From Burkholderiaceae bacterium 16 (GTDB lineage: Bacteria > Pseudomonadota > Gammaproteobacteria > Burkholderiales > Burkholderiaceae): a stretch of DNA of 64,000 nt. The position numbers were made by a program, and so were the translations under genes. The stretch spans positions 37,693 to 101,692 of the forward strand of contig JYOD01000057.1 in NCBI GenBank assembly GCA_000955785.1, given 5' to 3'. Within the stretch, counting starts at the first letter, position 1. Each line of letters opens with the position of its first letter. Below are positions 45,435 to 54,392 of the stretch, piece after piece. A model generated the notes under the pieces. The model was not told the DNA's origin, made no database searches, and saw only the letters and a program-made list of their open reading frames with translations.

Positions 45435-45456
45435 CGCGTTCGGATTTCCGAACGCG
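45435..45456. promoter_or_regulatory. Inverted repeat upstream of dctA
   Basis: CGCGTTCGGA, TT, TCCGAACGCG: perfect 10-bp arms with a 2-bp spacer. It lies about 105 bp before the sigma-54 promoter candidate, a normal distance for a DctD-type enhancer site. It could instead be a terminator-like hairpin for the upstream gene, but there is no T-run. Confidence 0.55.
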
Positions 45457-45469
45457 ATTTGCGCCAGCA

Positions 45470-45492
45470 CGCACGGAAAACCGAACCGTGCG
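45470..45492. promoter_or_regulatory. Second inverted repeat upstream of dctA
   Basis: CGCACGG, nine bases, CCGTGCG. With the preceding dyad it forms a pair of potential activator sites before the dctA promoter. Weaker than the first because of the longer spacer. Confidence 0.4.
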
Positions 45493-45557
45493 CCGGGATC
45501 ACATTAATTTTCCCTTGTTTTTCAGTGGCTTAGCCGGTGCCGGCAGCACCGCCGGCC

Positions 45558-45573
45558 TGGCACGCCTCGTGCG
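45558..45573 (+). promoter_or_regulatory. Sigma-54 promoter candidate for dctA
   Basis: TGGCACG-CCTC-GTGCG gives the canonical GG-N10-GC of sigma-54 promoters with a perfect -24 half. It is about 335 bp before the dctA ATG. A second, weaker GG-N10-GC match lies at about 45526-45541. DctD encoded downstream is a sigma-54 activator, which supports this. Confidence 0.6.
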
Positions 45574-45906
45574 ATGTATGCGTCCGCCCCAAGCGGCGAT
45601 ACAGGTTGACGGACGGCTCCCCCGCGCCGCCCCAAGCCAAAAACAATGGAGGAAACAATGTCAGACCCCGCCTTGCCAATCTTGCCCGCCCTCGCGGCGG
45701 GCACCGAGCACGCACTGCCCCGCTGATCGGGTGGCCCCCGGATGCCAGGCTTGCCTGGATTCCCGGACGCCTCGATTCGCTGATTTTCCCGGCTGAGGCC
45801 GTATGGCGCCCCCCCCAGGGACCGCGGCGCCATGCCAGAAGGCTGCCAGCCACCCCCCGCAAAATAGCCGTCCGGCCACTGGCTGGACGCATCGGCCTGA
45901 ATTCTG

Positions 45907-47217
45907 ATGAAACTGAACCGACTGCCCACCCTGATTTTCATTGCGATGCTGCTCGGCGTGCTGGCCGGCACGGCGGCCCACAACCTGGCGCCGGACCCTG
46001 CCGCGGCCAAATCCATCGCCAACCACCTGTCCATCCTCACCGATGTATTCCTGCGCATGATCAAGATGATCATCGGGCCGCTGGTGTTCGCCACCCTGGT
46101 CAGCGGCATCGCCAGCATGGGCGACGGCAGGGCTGTCGGACGCATCGGCATGAAGGCGATGGCGTGGTTTATCGCCGCCTCCATCACCTCGCTGCTGCTG
46201 GGCCTGGTGATGGCCAATTTGCTGCGCCCGGGCGACGGGATGAACCTGGCGCTGCCGGCGGCCGATGCCGCCTCCAACCTGAAGACCGGGGCGCTCAACC
46301 TGCGCGATTTCATCTCGCACATGTTCCCCAAGAGCTTCGTCGAGGCCATGGCCACCAATGAGATCCTGCAGATCGTGGTGTTCTCGCTGTTCTTTGGCTT
46401 TGCGCTCGGCACGCTCAAGGACGGCGTGGGCAAGCCCGTGCTGGCCGGCATCGAGGGCCTCTCGCACGTGATGCTGAAGATCACCAACTACGTGATGGCC
46501 TTCGCCCCGGTCGGCGTGTTCGGCGCGGTCGCGGCGGTGATCACCGCCGAAGGCCTGGGCGTGCTGGTCGTGTACGCCAAGCTGCTGGGCGCGGTCTACC
46601 TGTCGCTGGCGCTCCTGTGGGTGGCGCTGATCGCCGGGGGCTACTACTTCCTCGGCCGCGATGTGTTCCGCCTGCTCAAGATGGTGCGCGCGCCGCTGAT
46701 GATCGGTTTCGCCACCGCCAGCAGCGAATCGGCCTACCCGAAGGTGATCGAGCAACTGGGCCGCTTTGGCGTCAAGGAGCGCATCACCGGCTTCGTGCTG
46801 CCGCTGGGCTACTCGTTCAACCTGGACGGCTCGATCATGTACACCTCCTTCGCCGCGCTGTTCGTGGCGCAGGTGTACGGCATCCACCTGTCGCTCTCGC
46901 AGCAAATCACCATGCTGCTGGTGCTGCTGGTCACCAGCAAGGGCATCGCCGGCGTGCCGCGCGCCTCGCTGGTGGTAGTCGCCGCCGTGCTGCCGATGTT
47001 CGGCCTGCCTGAAGCGGGCATCCTGCTGGTGCTGGGCATCGACCATGTGCTGGACATGGGCCGCACCGTTACCAATGTGCTTGGCAATGCCATTGCCACA
47101 ACCGTCGTCGCCAAAAGCGAAGGCGCCATCGGCGCGCCGGTGCCCGAAGAAGCGGATGAACCCGCTGCCGACGGCAACCGCGGCCTGACACCCGTTCAGG
47201 TCCTGGCCGGCAAGTAA
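45907..47217 (+). CDS. dctA: C4-dicarboxylate:cation symporter DctA (DAACS family)
   Basis: 436 residues with eight or so membrane segments and the DAACS hallmarks: FLRMIKMIIGPLVFATLVSGIASMGD, the Ser-rich reentrant loop ATASSESAYPKVIEQL, and LPLGYSFNLDGSIMYTS. It imports succinate, fumarate and malate with cations across the inner membrane. It lies upstream of a DctB-DctD sensor/activator pair and behind a sigma-54 promoter candidate. A strong terminator follows. The region 45362-45906 has no other gene. Confidence 0.93.
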   Translation: MKLNRLPTLIFIAMLLGVLAGTAAHNLAPDPAAAKSIANHLSILTDVFLRMIKMIIGPLVFATLVSGIASMGDGRAVGRIGMKAMAWFIAASITSLLLGLVMANLLRPGDGMNLALPAADAASNLKTGALNLRDFISHMFPKSFVEAMATNEILQIVVFSLFFGFALGTLKDGVGKPVLAGIEGLSHVMLKITNYVMAFAPVGVFGAVAAVITAEGLGVLVVYAKLLGAVYLSLALLWVALIAGGYYFLGRDVFRLLKMVRAPLMIGFATASSESAYPKVIEQLGRFGVKERITGFVLPLGYSFNLDGSIMYTSFAALFVAQVYGIHLSLSQQITMLLVLLVTSKGIAGVPRASLVVVAAVLPMFGLPEAGILLVLGIDHVLDMGRTVTNVLGNAIATTVVAKSEGAIGAPVPEEADEPAADGNRGLTPVQVLAGK

Positions 47218-47232
47218 CACTGTCAGCGCGCC

Positions 47233-47268
47233 AAGGCCCGGCCACCGATCAGGTGGCCGGGCCTTTTT
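47233..47268 (+). terminator. Rho-independent terminator after dctA
   Basis: AAGGCCCGGCCACC and GGTGGCCGGGCCTT form a perfect 14-bp stem around a five-base loop, ending in T residues. It separates dctA from dctBD. Confidence 0.92.
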
Positions 47269-47460
47269 GCTTTCAGGCGCCCGGATTGCGCGGTGTGGTA
47301 AAAGACGGGGTTGCCGCGGGCGCCGCCACTGCACTTTTGCACGCGTGCGCTTTTTCCCGTGCCTCCAGTCTTAACCCGTCGGATTCATTGCCCGCGATTC
47401 ATCGCCCGCTTATCCGCACCCGAGATTCTTCGCCTTCGCTTTGCGCATTCCGCCCGCCCC

Positions 47461-49392
47461 ATGACCGGCCCACTCCCCTCGCACGCACCACCGCAAGGTG
47501 CCCAGCAAGCCACCCCGCCCCGCGCCGGCCGCCTGCGTCAGTGGATACCGCTGCTGGCAATGCTGGCCCTGGCGGCGCTGGTCGGGCTGGCCGGCTCGCT
47601 GGGCTACCGCTACAGCTATGGCAACGCGCTGGCTCGCCAGAGCGAACGCGGCCAGGTGCAGTTGCGCCTGTATGGCCAGGCCTTGACAAGCGAGCTGGCA
47701 CGCTACGACTACGTGCCCAGCCTGCTCTCGCTGGACGACAAGATCGACGCCCTGCTGGCCCGCCCCGGCGACGCGGCGCGGGTCGATGCCGCCAACCATT
47801 ACCTGGCCGCCATCAATGCCCGCGCCGGCACCCGCGCGGTGTTCGTGCTCGATGCGCGCGGCCGCGTGCTCGCCACCAGTAACTGGCAGCGTCCCGACAG
47901 CTACCTCGGCGAAGACCTGAGCTTCCGGCCCTACTTCCGCGACGCTGTCGACGGCCAGCTCGGCCGTTTCTACGGGGTTGGCACCACCCGCAGCGAGTCC
48001 GGCTACTACCTGTCCGCGCCACTGGGAGACCGCAGCCGCCCGATCGGCGTGGCGGTGGTCAAGGTCGGCCTGGAGCCCCTGGAGAACCGCTGGCAAGGCG
48101 CCGATACCCAGATGCTGCTGACCGATGAGAACGGCGTGGTGATCCTGGCTTCCGACCCCTCCCTGAAACTAACCACGATCAAACCGCTCGCGGCCGAACT
48201 GCGCGAGCGGCTGCTGCGCAACCTGCAATACAACCGCGCCACACTGCCCCCGCTGGAGCTGACGCCGGTGCGCAAGCTGTCCGACAGCGACGCCCTGGTG
48301 CGCCTGCGGCGCGGCCCGCCCATGCTCTCGCAGGAGGCCGAACTGGTCGGCACCGACTGGCACCTGACGCTGCTATCGAATACCTCCCAGGCGCGCGTTG
48401 CCGCGCTCAACACGGCCGCGCTGGCGGGCGTGCTGACTGCCTTCGTGCTGCTGCTGGGCGCGGCGTGGAATGTGCGCCGGCGCATCGCCGGCGAGCGGCT
48501 GGCCGCACGCGCCGCGCTGGAGGCCGCCAACGGCGAACTCGAACGCAAGGTGGCGGAACGCACCGCCGACCTGTCCGCCGCCAACCAGCAGTTGCAGGCG
48601 GAAGTCGGCGAGCGCATCCGCGCCGAGGCAACCCTGCGCCAGGCCCAGGACGGGCTGCTGCAGGCCGGCAAGTTAGCCGCCGTGGGGCAGATGTCGACCG
48701 GCATCGCCCACGAACTCAACCAGCCGCTGGCAGCCCTGCGCACACTGTCGGGCAATACCCAGAAATTCCTGGAGCGCGGCGACACCGCCACCGCGCAGGC
48801 CAACCTCGGCACCATCATCGGCCTGGTGGAGCGCATGGGGCGCATCACCGGCGCGCTCAAGTCGTTCGCGCGCAAGCCCGGCAACGGCGGGCGCGCGGCG
48901 CAGCTGGACGACGCCGTCGACAACGCCCTGTTCCTGCTCGATACGCGCCTGCAGGCGGTGCATCCCGAGCTGGTCCGGCAGATCGAGCCGGGCCTGGTGG
49001 TGGCGTGCGACCCCAACCGGCTGGAGCAGGTGCTGGTCAACCTGATCGGCAATGCGCTCGATGCGCTTGCCGGCAACGCCGGTCCGCGCCTGGAACTGCG
49101 CAGCCACCTGGCCGGCGGCAAGCTGCGCCTGACCATTCGCGACAACGGCCCCGGGCTGTCCGAGGAAGCCTTCGCACGCCTGTTCGAGCCCTTCTTCACC
49201 ACCAAGCCGGCAGGACAGGGACTGGGCCTGGGCCTGACGCTGTCGGCCGGCATCCTGGACGAGTCCGGCGGCAGCCTCGACGCCAGCAATCACCCCGACG
49301 GCGGCGCCTGCTTCACGCTGGTGCTGCCGCTGGCCAGGCCGCAAATGTCGCAGACGCCGCATACGAACAAGGAGAGTAGCCATGGCGGCTAG
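47461..49392 (+). CDS. dctB: C4-dicarboxylate sensor histidine kinase DctB
   Basis: 643 residues. Membrane helix at about 25-45, a periplasmic double-PDC/Cache domain (about 60-310) with the PAS-like FRPYFRDAVDGQLGRFYGVGTTRSESGYYLSAP, a second helix at about 322-340, a coiled coil, HisKA with GIAHELNQPLAALRTLSGN and a HATPase ending GLGLGLTLSAGILDESGG. This is the DctB layout that senses dicarboxylates. The ATG at 47461 gives the usual cytoplasmic tail; the ribosome-binding site is weak. It overlaps dctD by 11 bp. Confidence 0.9.
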   Translation: MTGPLPSHAPPQGAQQATPPRAGRLRQWIPLLAMLALAALVGLAGSLGYRYSYGNALARQSERGQVQLRLYGQALTSELARYDYVPSLLSLDDKIDALLARPGDAARVDAANHYLAAINARAGTRAVFVLDARGRVLATSNWQRPDSYLGEDLSFRPYFRDAVDGQLGRFYGVGTTRSESGYYLSAPLGDRSRPIGVAVVKVGLEPLENRWQGADTQMLLTDENGVVILASDPSLKLTTIKPLAAELRERLLRNLQYNRATLPPLELTPVRKLSDSDALVRLRRGPPMLSQEAELVGTDWHLTLLSNTSQARVAALNTAALAGVLTAFVLLLGAAWNVRRRIAGERLAARAALEAANGELERKVAERTADLSAANQQLQAEVGERIRAEATLRQAQDGLLQAGKLAAVGQMSTGIAHELNQPLAALRTLSGNTQKFLERGDTATAQANLGTIIGLVERMGRITGALKSFARKPGNGGRAAQLDDAVDNALFLLDTRLQAVHPELVRQIEPGLVVACDPNRLEQVLVNLIGNALDALAGNAGPRLELRSHLAGGKLRLTIRDNGPGLSEEAFARLFEPFFTTKPAGQGLGLGLTLSAGILDESGGSLDASNHPDGGACFTLVLPLARPQMSQTPHTNKESSHGG

Positions 49393-50710
49393 CCCGACGG
49401 GCCTGACCGTACTGATCGTCGAGGACGATCCCGATGTGCGCCTGGGCTGCGAGCAGGCCCTGCGCCTTGAAGGCATCCCCACGCGCGCCGTGGCCAGCGC
49501 CGAAGCCGCGCTGCGCGAAGTCGGCGACGGTTTTCCCGGCGTGGTGATCAGCGATATCCGCCTGCCCGGCATCGACGGCATGGCGCTGCTCAACGCGCTC
49601 CGGGCGCGCGACGACGAGTTGCCGGTGGTCATGGTGACGGGCCACGGCGATGTGAACCTGGCCGTGCAGGCGATGAAGGCGGGCGCCTACCATTTTCTCG
49701 AGAAACCGTTTTCGCCGGAGCGGCTGGTCGAAGTCGCGCAGCGTGCCCTGGAAAAGCGCCGGCTGGTGCTGGAAGTTGCCGAACTGCGCCGCAAGCTGGC
49801 CGGGCGCGACACGCTGGACGCGCGCCTGATCGGGCATTCGCCATCCATCGAACGCCTGCGCAAGCTGATCGCCGACCTGGCCGATACCGCCGCCAACGTG
49901 CTGATCCACGGCGAAACCGGCACCGGCAAGGAACTGGTGGCGCGTTGCCTGCATGAAGCCAGCTCGCGCCGCGCGCGCCACTTCGTCGCCATCAATTGCG
50001 GCGGGCTGCCCGAGCAGTTGTTCGAGAGCGAGATCTTCGGCCACGAAGCCGGGTCGTTTACGGGCGCGGCGCGGCGCCGCATCGGCAAGATCGAACACGC
50101 CGAAGGCGGCACGCTCTTCCTCGACGAGATCGAGAGCATGCCGATGCAGATGCAGATCAAGCTGCTGCGCGTACTGCAGGAGCGCGTGGTGGAGCGGCTC
50201 GGGTCCAACACGCCGGTGCCGGTCAATACCCGCGTGGTGGCGGCCACCAAGGCGGACCTGAAGGCGCTGTCCCAGGCCGGGCAGTTTCGCGCCGACCTTT
50301 ATTACCGCCTCAACGTGGTAACGCTGGAACTGCCGCCGCTGCGCGAGCGGCGCGAGGATGTGCCGCCGCTGTTCGAGCATTTCGTCGCACAGGCGGCGCT
50401 GCGGTTCGAGCGCGAGGCCCTGCCCGCCACACCGACGGAGCTAGCCGCGCTGATGGCTTATCCGTGGCCGGGCAATGTGCGGGAACTGCGCAACCTGGCC
50501 GAGCGGCATGTGCTGGGGCTGGGATGCAACCCAAACCAGGGGACGGCGGAACCTGCGGCGCTGCCGCTGGCGCAAGCGGTGGAGCAGTTCGAGCGGGCCA
50601 TGATTGCCGAGGCCATGCGCCGGCACGAGGGGAATCTGAGCCGGGCCAGCGATGCGCTGGGGATTGCCAAGACCACCTTGTTCGATAAGGTGCGAAAGTA
50701 CAAGCTCTGA
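49382..50710 (+). CDS. dctD: Sigma-54-dependent response regulator DctD
   Basis: 442 residues. Receiver domain (phospho-Asp in VVISDIRLPGIDG), AAA+ domain with Walker A HGETGTGKELVAR and Walker B LFLDEIES, and a C-terminal Fis-type HTH (EGNLSRASDALGIAKTTLFDKVRK). The sigma-54-contacting loop reads GSFTGA rather than GAFTGA. It activates dctA from upstream sites. AAGGAGAG lies at proper distance from the start. Confidence 0.93.
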   Translation: MAASPTGLTVLIVEDDPDVRLGCEQALRLEGIPTRAVASAEAALREVGDGFPGVVISDIRLPGIDGMALLNALRARDDELPVVMVTGHGDVNLAVQAMKAGAYHFLEKPFSPERLVEVAQRALEKRRLVLEVAELRRKLAGRDTLDARLIGHSPSIERLRKLIADLADTAANVLIHGETGTGKELVARCLHEASSRRARHFVAINCGGLPEQLFESEIFGHEAGSFTGAARRRIGKIEHAEGGTLFLDEIESMPMQMQIKLLRVLQERVVERLGSNTPVPVNTRVVAATKADLKALSQAGQFRADLYYRLNVVTLELPPLRERREDVPPLFEHFVAQAALRFEREALPATPTELAALMAYPWPGNVRELRNLAERHVLGLGCNPNQGTAEPAALPLAQAVEQFERAMIAEAMRRHEGNLSRASDALGIAKTTLFDKVRKYKL

Positions 50711-51390
50711 AGGCTGGCCAGCCTCGGGGCTGACTGCATCGGCATCTGCACCTGCAATTGCATCGCCCTTGGCCTCTCTGCTCTTCGCCGCCCTCCCTCG
50801 GCGTCCCCGTCACTCCGCTATGTGATTTGCCGCACCGAAGCGGCGCGTGCGCCGCGCCAACATGGGCTCACCCCTTCCCGCGCGCCTTCTTGTCTTCGCG
50901 ATGGCTGGCGCAGGCGGTGCGGGGCAACGCCTGGCTTGCTGCCGCGCGCCGCTGGCGGTCCTGTCTGTCTTGCTGTTGCGCTTCGGATGTCTGCAATGTT
51001 TGCGATAAATTCCGCGGCGCACGTGTCTGCCAAAACGCGGCGATATGCGTTTAAAGCCAGAAGTGGGAGCGTTCGAGGCGATTTCGAAATATTTGCCAAG
51101 CCGTCTGGCAGCTTATGTTCGTTAGCGCATATGATTGGAACCCGGCATCTTCCGTTGGGAGAAGATGGCACCTGTGACATAGATCACGCCATTGCAAGGT
51201 CGGGGAGCGCCTCCGCTTCCGCCGCCCGATTTATCGGGGCAAGCCATGCTAGAGGCTGAATGGTGCCGGCAGACAAACGTCGTCGTTGCATGCGTTGTCT
51301 CATAGCCAGGGGCCAAACCGGCGCGGCAGGTTCGCGCCGTCGCTGCGCGTTTATCTTGCAGTGCGGTGTTATTAGTTAACGGGTGAACGG
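50711..51390. other. Long intergenic region before the HTH/pseudo-receiver gene
   Basis: 680 bp with no supported gene. GC content drops in the second half (about 51000-51390). It contains a Crp-like site at 51173-51188. AT-rich sequence just before 51391 (TTATTAGTTAACGGG) may hold the promoter of the next gene. Confidence 0.45.
51173..51188. promoter_or_regulatory. Crp-like binding site
   Basis: TGTGACATAGATCACG fits the Crp consensus TGTGA-N6-TCACA with one mismatch. It lies about 200 bp before the HTH/pseudo-receiver gene. The Crp/Fnr regulator at 31.5 kb or a genomic Crp could use it. Confidence 0.55.
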
Positions 51391-51993
51391 ATGAAACTGG
51401 ATTCAGAACTGGCTGAAAAGCCTTACTACAGCACGCGTACCGCCGCGAAGCTGCTCAATGTCTCATTGGGCACGGTGCAGAAGATGGTGGAACGCGGCGA
51501 ACTCGGGGCCTGGAAGACCAACGGCGGCCACCGCCGCATACACAAGGAGACGGTGCATCGCCTGCTGGCCACGCGCGTGGGGCAGGAACTGCCATCGGTG
51601 CATGAACTCGACCTGGTGGTGTTCCACCCGAATCACCAGGAAGCGCAGCGCATCCATGCGCAACTCGGCAAATGGGGTTTGCCCCTCAAAAGCGTGGTGG
51701 TGGAGGACGTGGTGGATACCATCATTACTTCGGTCAGCCAGCATCCGCGCGTGGTGCTGTACTACGTGGAAGAACTCAGCGATGCCGAGTCGGCCACCAT
51801 CGAGAAGCTGCAGAATTTCTTTGCCCGCCAGAATGTCATCTTTGCCGTGATCACCAACCGGCAAGCCTATGACGGCGTGGCCGACGCACTGCAGCAATGG
51901 GGCATCATGGTTTTCCTGAAGACGCCCTCGCTGGAAGAAGTCAAAGGTTTCCTGCGCGCCCAGCTGATGATGACCCGCGGCGCCGCGGGCTGA
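51391..51993 (+). CDS. Excisionase-type HTH protein with pseudo-receiver domain
   Basis: 200 residues. Residues 10-60 form a MerR/excisionase HTH (YYSTRTAAKLLNVSLGTVQKMVERGELGAWKTNGGHRRI). Residues 70-195 show an alternating alpha/beta pattern like a receiver domain (ELDLVVFHPN, VVLYYVEELSDAES, VIFAVITNRQ, IMVFLKTPS) but no phospho-acceptor Asp at the expected place. It could be a stand-alone regulator whose C-terminal domain mediates dimerisation or binds a partner. A terminator follows. Confidence 0.8.
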   Translation: MKLDSELAEKPYYSTRTAAKLLNVSLGTVQKMVERGELGAWKTNGGHRRIHKETVHRLLATRVGQELPSVHELDLVVFHPNHQEAQRIHAQLGKWGLPLKSVVVEDVVDTIITSVSQHPRVVLYYVEELSDAESATIEKLQNFFARQNVIFAVITNRQAYDGVADALQQWGIMVFLKTPSLEEVKGFLRAQLMMTRGAAG

Positions 51994-52111
51994 TCCTCCC
52001 AGGCATCGCACAGGCCGCTGCCCCGGCGCAGTGGCCCGGCCATCATCCGGCCGCCCGGCTTGCCTGGCCCGCTACCCGCGGGCGTGGCCCCGCCCCATGC
52101 CGCACGCCTTT

Positions 52112-52149
52112 ACGCCGCAGTTTCGTGACCGGACGACTGCGGCGTTTTT
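52112..52149 (+). terminator. Rho-independent terminator
   Basis: ACGCCGCAGT (52112-52121) pairs with ACTGCGGCGT (52136-52145) around a 14-base loop and is followed by TTTTT. It ends the HTH/pseudo-receiver transcript and may also serve the convergent ornithine cyclodeaminase-like gene. Confidence 0.85.
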
Positions 52150-52161
52150 GCGTGTGCGCTC

Positions 52162-53223
52162 TCAGGCCAGCGCCGCGAGCGGTTCCCGTTCGGCTTGCCG
52201 TACCGCCGCATCCATCATCCAGCCGTAGAGATTACGCGGGTCCGGCGGCGTCGCCACCAGTTCCACGTGGCCACCCCGGTGATGTGCGTGCGCCGCGGCG
52301 TATAACCAGCGCAGCGCGGAGTAATCCTCCAGCGCAAACCCCACCGAGTCGAACACCGTCACCTGCCCCGTTTCGGTGCGCCCCGGCGCGCGGCCCGACA
52401 GGATCTCCCATAGCTCCGTCACCGGCGTATCCGGCGGAAGCTGCTGGATCTCGCCTTCGATGCGGGTCTGCGGCGCGTACTCCACCACGATGCGCGCCTG
52501 GCGCAGGATGTCCGGGTGCAGTTCGGTCTTGCCCGGGCAATCGCCGCCCACCGCATTGATATGCGCGCCTGCCGGGACAAGGTCGGGCGTGAGGATGGTG
52601 GCGCGCGTCTTGTCGGCGGTCACCGTGCTGACGATATCCGCGCCCTGCACCGCCGCACGCACGGAGTCCACCGGCACTACCTTCAGCCCGTGCACGCCGG
52701 CCAGGTTGCGCGCCAGCCGTGCTGTCGCGGCAGGGTCGATGTCGTAGGCGCGAATCTCGCGGATGCCCACCATGCCGTGGAAGGCGAGTGCCTGGAACTC
52801 CGCCTGCGCGCCATTGCCGATCAGCGCCAGCGTGGCGGCGCCCGGCCGCGCCATCGCCTGCGCTGCCAGCGCGGAGGTGGCGGCGGTGCGCAGCGCGGTC
52901 GCCAGGGTCATGTCGCACAACAGCAAGGGAAAGCCGCTCGCCACCTCGGCCAGCACGCCGAAGGCCATTACCGTTGGCATGGCATTCTGCGCGTTGCGCG
53001 GATGGCCGTTGACGTACTTGAACGCATACTGCACGCCGTCGCTCACCGGCATCAGCTCGATCACGCCGTCGACCGAGTGCGATGCCAGGCGCGCGGATTT
53101 ATCGAATGCGTCCCAGCGCGCGAAGTCCTGGCGGATATGGTGCGCCATCTGCGCGATGGCGTTGGCGACGCCCGTCTCGCGCACCAGCGCCGCGACATCG
53201 GCGGCGTCCAGAAAGCGGGTCAT
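52162..53223 (-). CDS. Ornithine cyclodeaminase/mu-crystallin family protein
   Basis: 353 residues starting MTRFLDAADVAALV. Motifs of the family: KYVNGHPRNAQNAMPTVMAFGVLAEV and a Rossmann fold beginning ATLALIGNGAQAEFQALAF. It uses NAD; ornithine cyclodeaminase makes proline from ornithine. Two starts compete: ATG 53238 and ATG 53223. AAGGAG sits five bases before 53223, so I use it. It is 78 bp downstream of the amidinotransferase-type gene on the same strand, which fits one amino-acid pathway. Confidence 0.87.
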   Translation of the reverse strand: MTRFLDAADVAALVRETGVANAIAQMAHHIRQDFARWDAFDKSARLASHSVDGVIELMPVSDGVQYAFKYVNGHPRNAQNAMPTVMAFGVLAEVASGFPLLLCDMTLATALRTAATSALAAQAMARPGAATLALIGNGAQAEFQALAFHGMVGIREIRAYDIDPAATARLARNLAGVHGLKVVPVDSVRAAVQGADIVSTVTADKTRATILTPDLVPAGAHINAVGGDCPGKTELHPDILRQARIVVEYAPQTRIEGEIQQLPPDTPVTELWEILSGRAPGRTETGQVTVFDSVGFALEDYSALRWLYAAAHAHHRGGHVELVATPPDPRNLYGWMMDAAVRQAEREPLAALA

Positions 53224-53301
53224 GGCGATCTCCTTCATGGTGTTCTCCCTGTGTGGTTCGGATCTGTTCCATTCTTCTTGCCGGGCGCCAGGCCTCATGC
53301 C

Positions 53302-54210
53302 TCATGCGGCGACCGCGGCCTGCGCGGCGCCGTCGGCGACACCGCTCGCCTGGACCGCCGTACTGGTGCGATCGAGTCGCAGCGTCATGCAGTAGGCGCC
53401 GCCGCCGGAGAGCATGTACGGCGACAGGTCCACCTCGCGCAACTGATAGCCGCGCTGCCCCAGCTCGGCGCGCAGGTGCGGTGTGGTGCGCGTCATCACT
53501 ACCTGGTCGTGCAGGTTGACCGCATTGACGCTGAAGTGGCGCAGGTCGTCCTCGCTCGCCTCGATGCGCAGGCTGGCCGGCACGCGCTCGCGGAGCGTGC
53601 GCAGCGCATCCTGGGTAAAGGCAGGCGGATAGTAGAGGATCTCCCCGCCGGACAGCGGGCAGAAACACACGTCGAGGTGATAGCTTTGCTCGGTGGCCAG
53701 CTCCAGCGCCACCACTTCGCGCCCGAATTCCCTGCCCATCACATCGGCCGCAGCGCGCGACGAGCGCGGGCCGAAGCCGGCCCAGAAGTGGCCACGCACC
53801 GCATCCCAGATACAGTCGCCGGCGCCTTCCTGGTAGCAGCCCTCGGGCAGCAGGCTGATGGAGTCGATCAGGCCGCGCTCGCGCAGGCCTTCGAAGATGC
53901 GGGCAAAGGGCGCTTCCTCGCCGGCGCGTTGCGGATAGCGAAAGCGCGCCAGCACGGCGTGGCCATCCAGCACCACGGCCGCATTGGCGGGAAAAACCAT
54001 GTCGGGCAGGCCGGGCGCGCCGGGCGCGGTCTCCACCGCGAAGCCAGCCGCCTGCAGGGCCGCGTGCAAGGACGCGAAGGAGCGCACCGCGTCGCGGTGC
54101 ATGCCACGCGGGTCGCGCGCCCAGAGGCCGGGGTCCATCCACGGGTTGATGCTGTAGGACACATCGTAGTAGGTGGGCTCGACAAGCAGGATGGTGGGCT
54201 GGTTGGTCAC
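53302..54210 (-). CDS. Amidinotransferase/dimethylargininase-like (arginine-modifying) enzyme
   Basis: 302 residues of the pentein fold. Early PWMDPGLWARDP, the substrate-binding Asp region GLPDMVFPANAAVV, catalytic His in SYHLDVCFCPL and catalytic Cys in GGGAYCMTLRLD. Relatives are arginine deiminase, dimethylarginine hydrolase and citrulline-forming enzymes. I chose GTG at 54210 with AAAGGAG upstream; an ATG at 54258 would add 16 residues. It is likely an arginine-related hydrolase feeding the ornithine cyclodeaminase-like enzyme (inference). It is divergent from the Lrp gene. Confidence 0.83.
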   Translation of the reverse strand: MTNQPTILLVEPTYYDVSYSINPWMDPGLWARDPRGMHRDAVRSFASLHAALQAAGFAVETAPGAPGLPDMVFPANAAVVLDGHAVLARFRYPQRAGEEAPFARIFEGLRERGLIDSISLLPEGCYQEGAGDCIWDAVRGHFWAGFGPRSSRAAADVMGREFGREVVALELATEQSYHLDVCFCPLSGGEILYYPPAFTQDALRTLRERVPASLRIEASEDDLRHFSVNAVNLHDQVVMTRTTPHLRAELGQRGYQLREVDLSPYMLSGGGAYCMTLRLDRTSTAVQASGVADGAAQAAVAA

Positions 54211-54288
54211 GCTGGCTCCTTTGGGATGGTTGGTTGCGGGGTCGGTGAATGACTGCATTCTGGTGCAGTGCGGTGCTAACTAAAAGCC

Positions 54289-54308
54289 AGCAAATTGTGC
54301 AATTTGCT
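54289..54308. promoter_or_regulatory. Palindromic operator in the Lrp divergent region
   Basis: AGCAAATTG, TG, CAATTTGCT: a perfect 20-bp dyad with 9-bp arms, about 85 bp before the Lrp ATG and 79 bp before the GTG of the amidinotransferase-type gene. Good candidate for Lrp/AsnC binding. Confidence 0.75.
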
Positions 54309-54330
54309 TGCCGCACTTCTCAAATCGCCA

Positions 54331-54342
54331 GCTAAAATTAGC
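54331..54342. promoter_or_regulatory. Second palindrome in the Lrp divergent region
   Basis: GCTAA-AA-TTAGC, a perfect 12-bp dyad about 23 bp from the first operator. Two nearby sites fit cooperative Lrp/AsnC binding. Confidence 0.6.
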
Positions 54343-54392
54343 GAATCGCCAAATCCGAAGCGTGCCTCGTCAAAGCGACGCACAGGAACCCC

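Noticed and set aside
45661..47334. A 557-residue open frame antisense to dctA
   Set aside because: His/Gln-rich shadow frame; dctA on the other strand is complete and well supported.
50822..51259. A 145-residue frame in the region before the HTH/pseudo-receiver gene
   Set aside because: No ribosome-binding site or motif, and it runs through a likely regulatory region with a Crp-like site.
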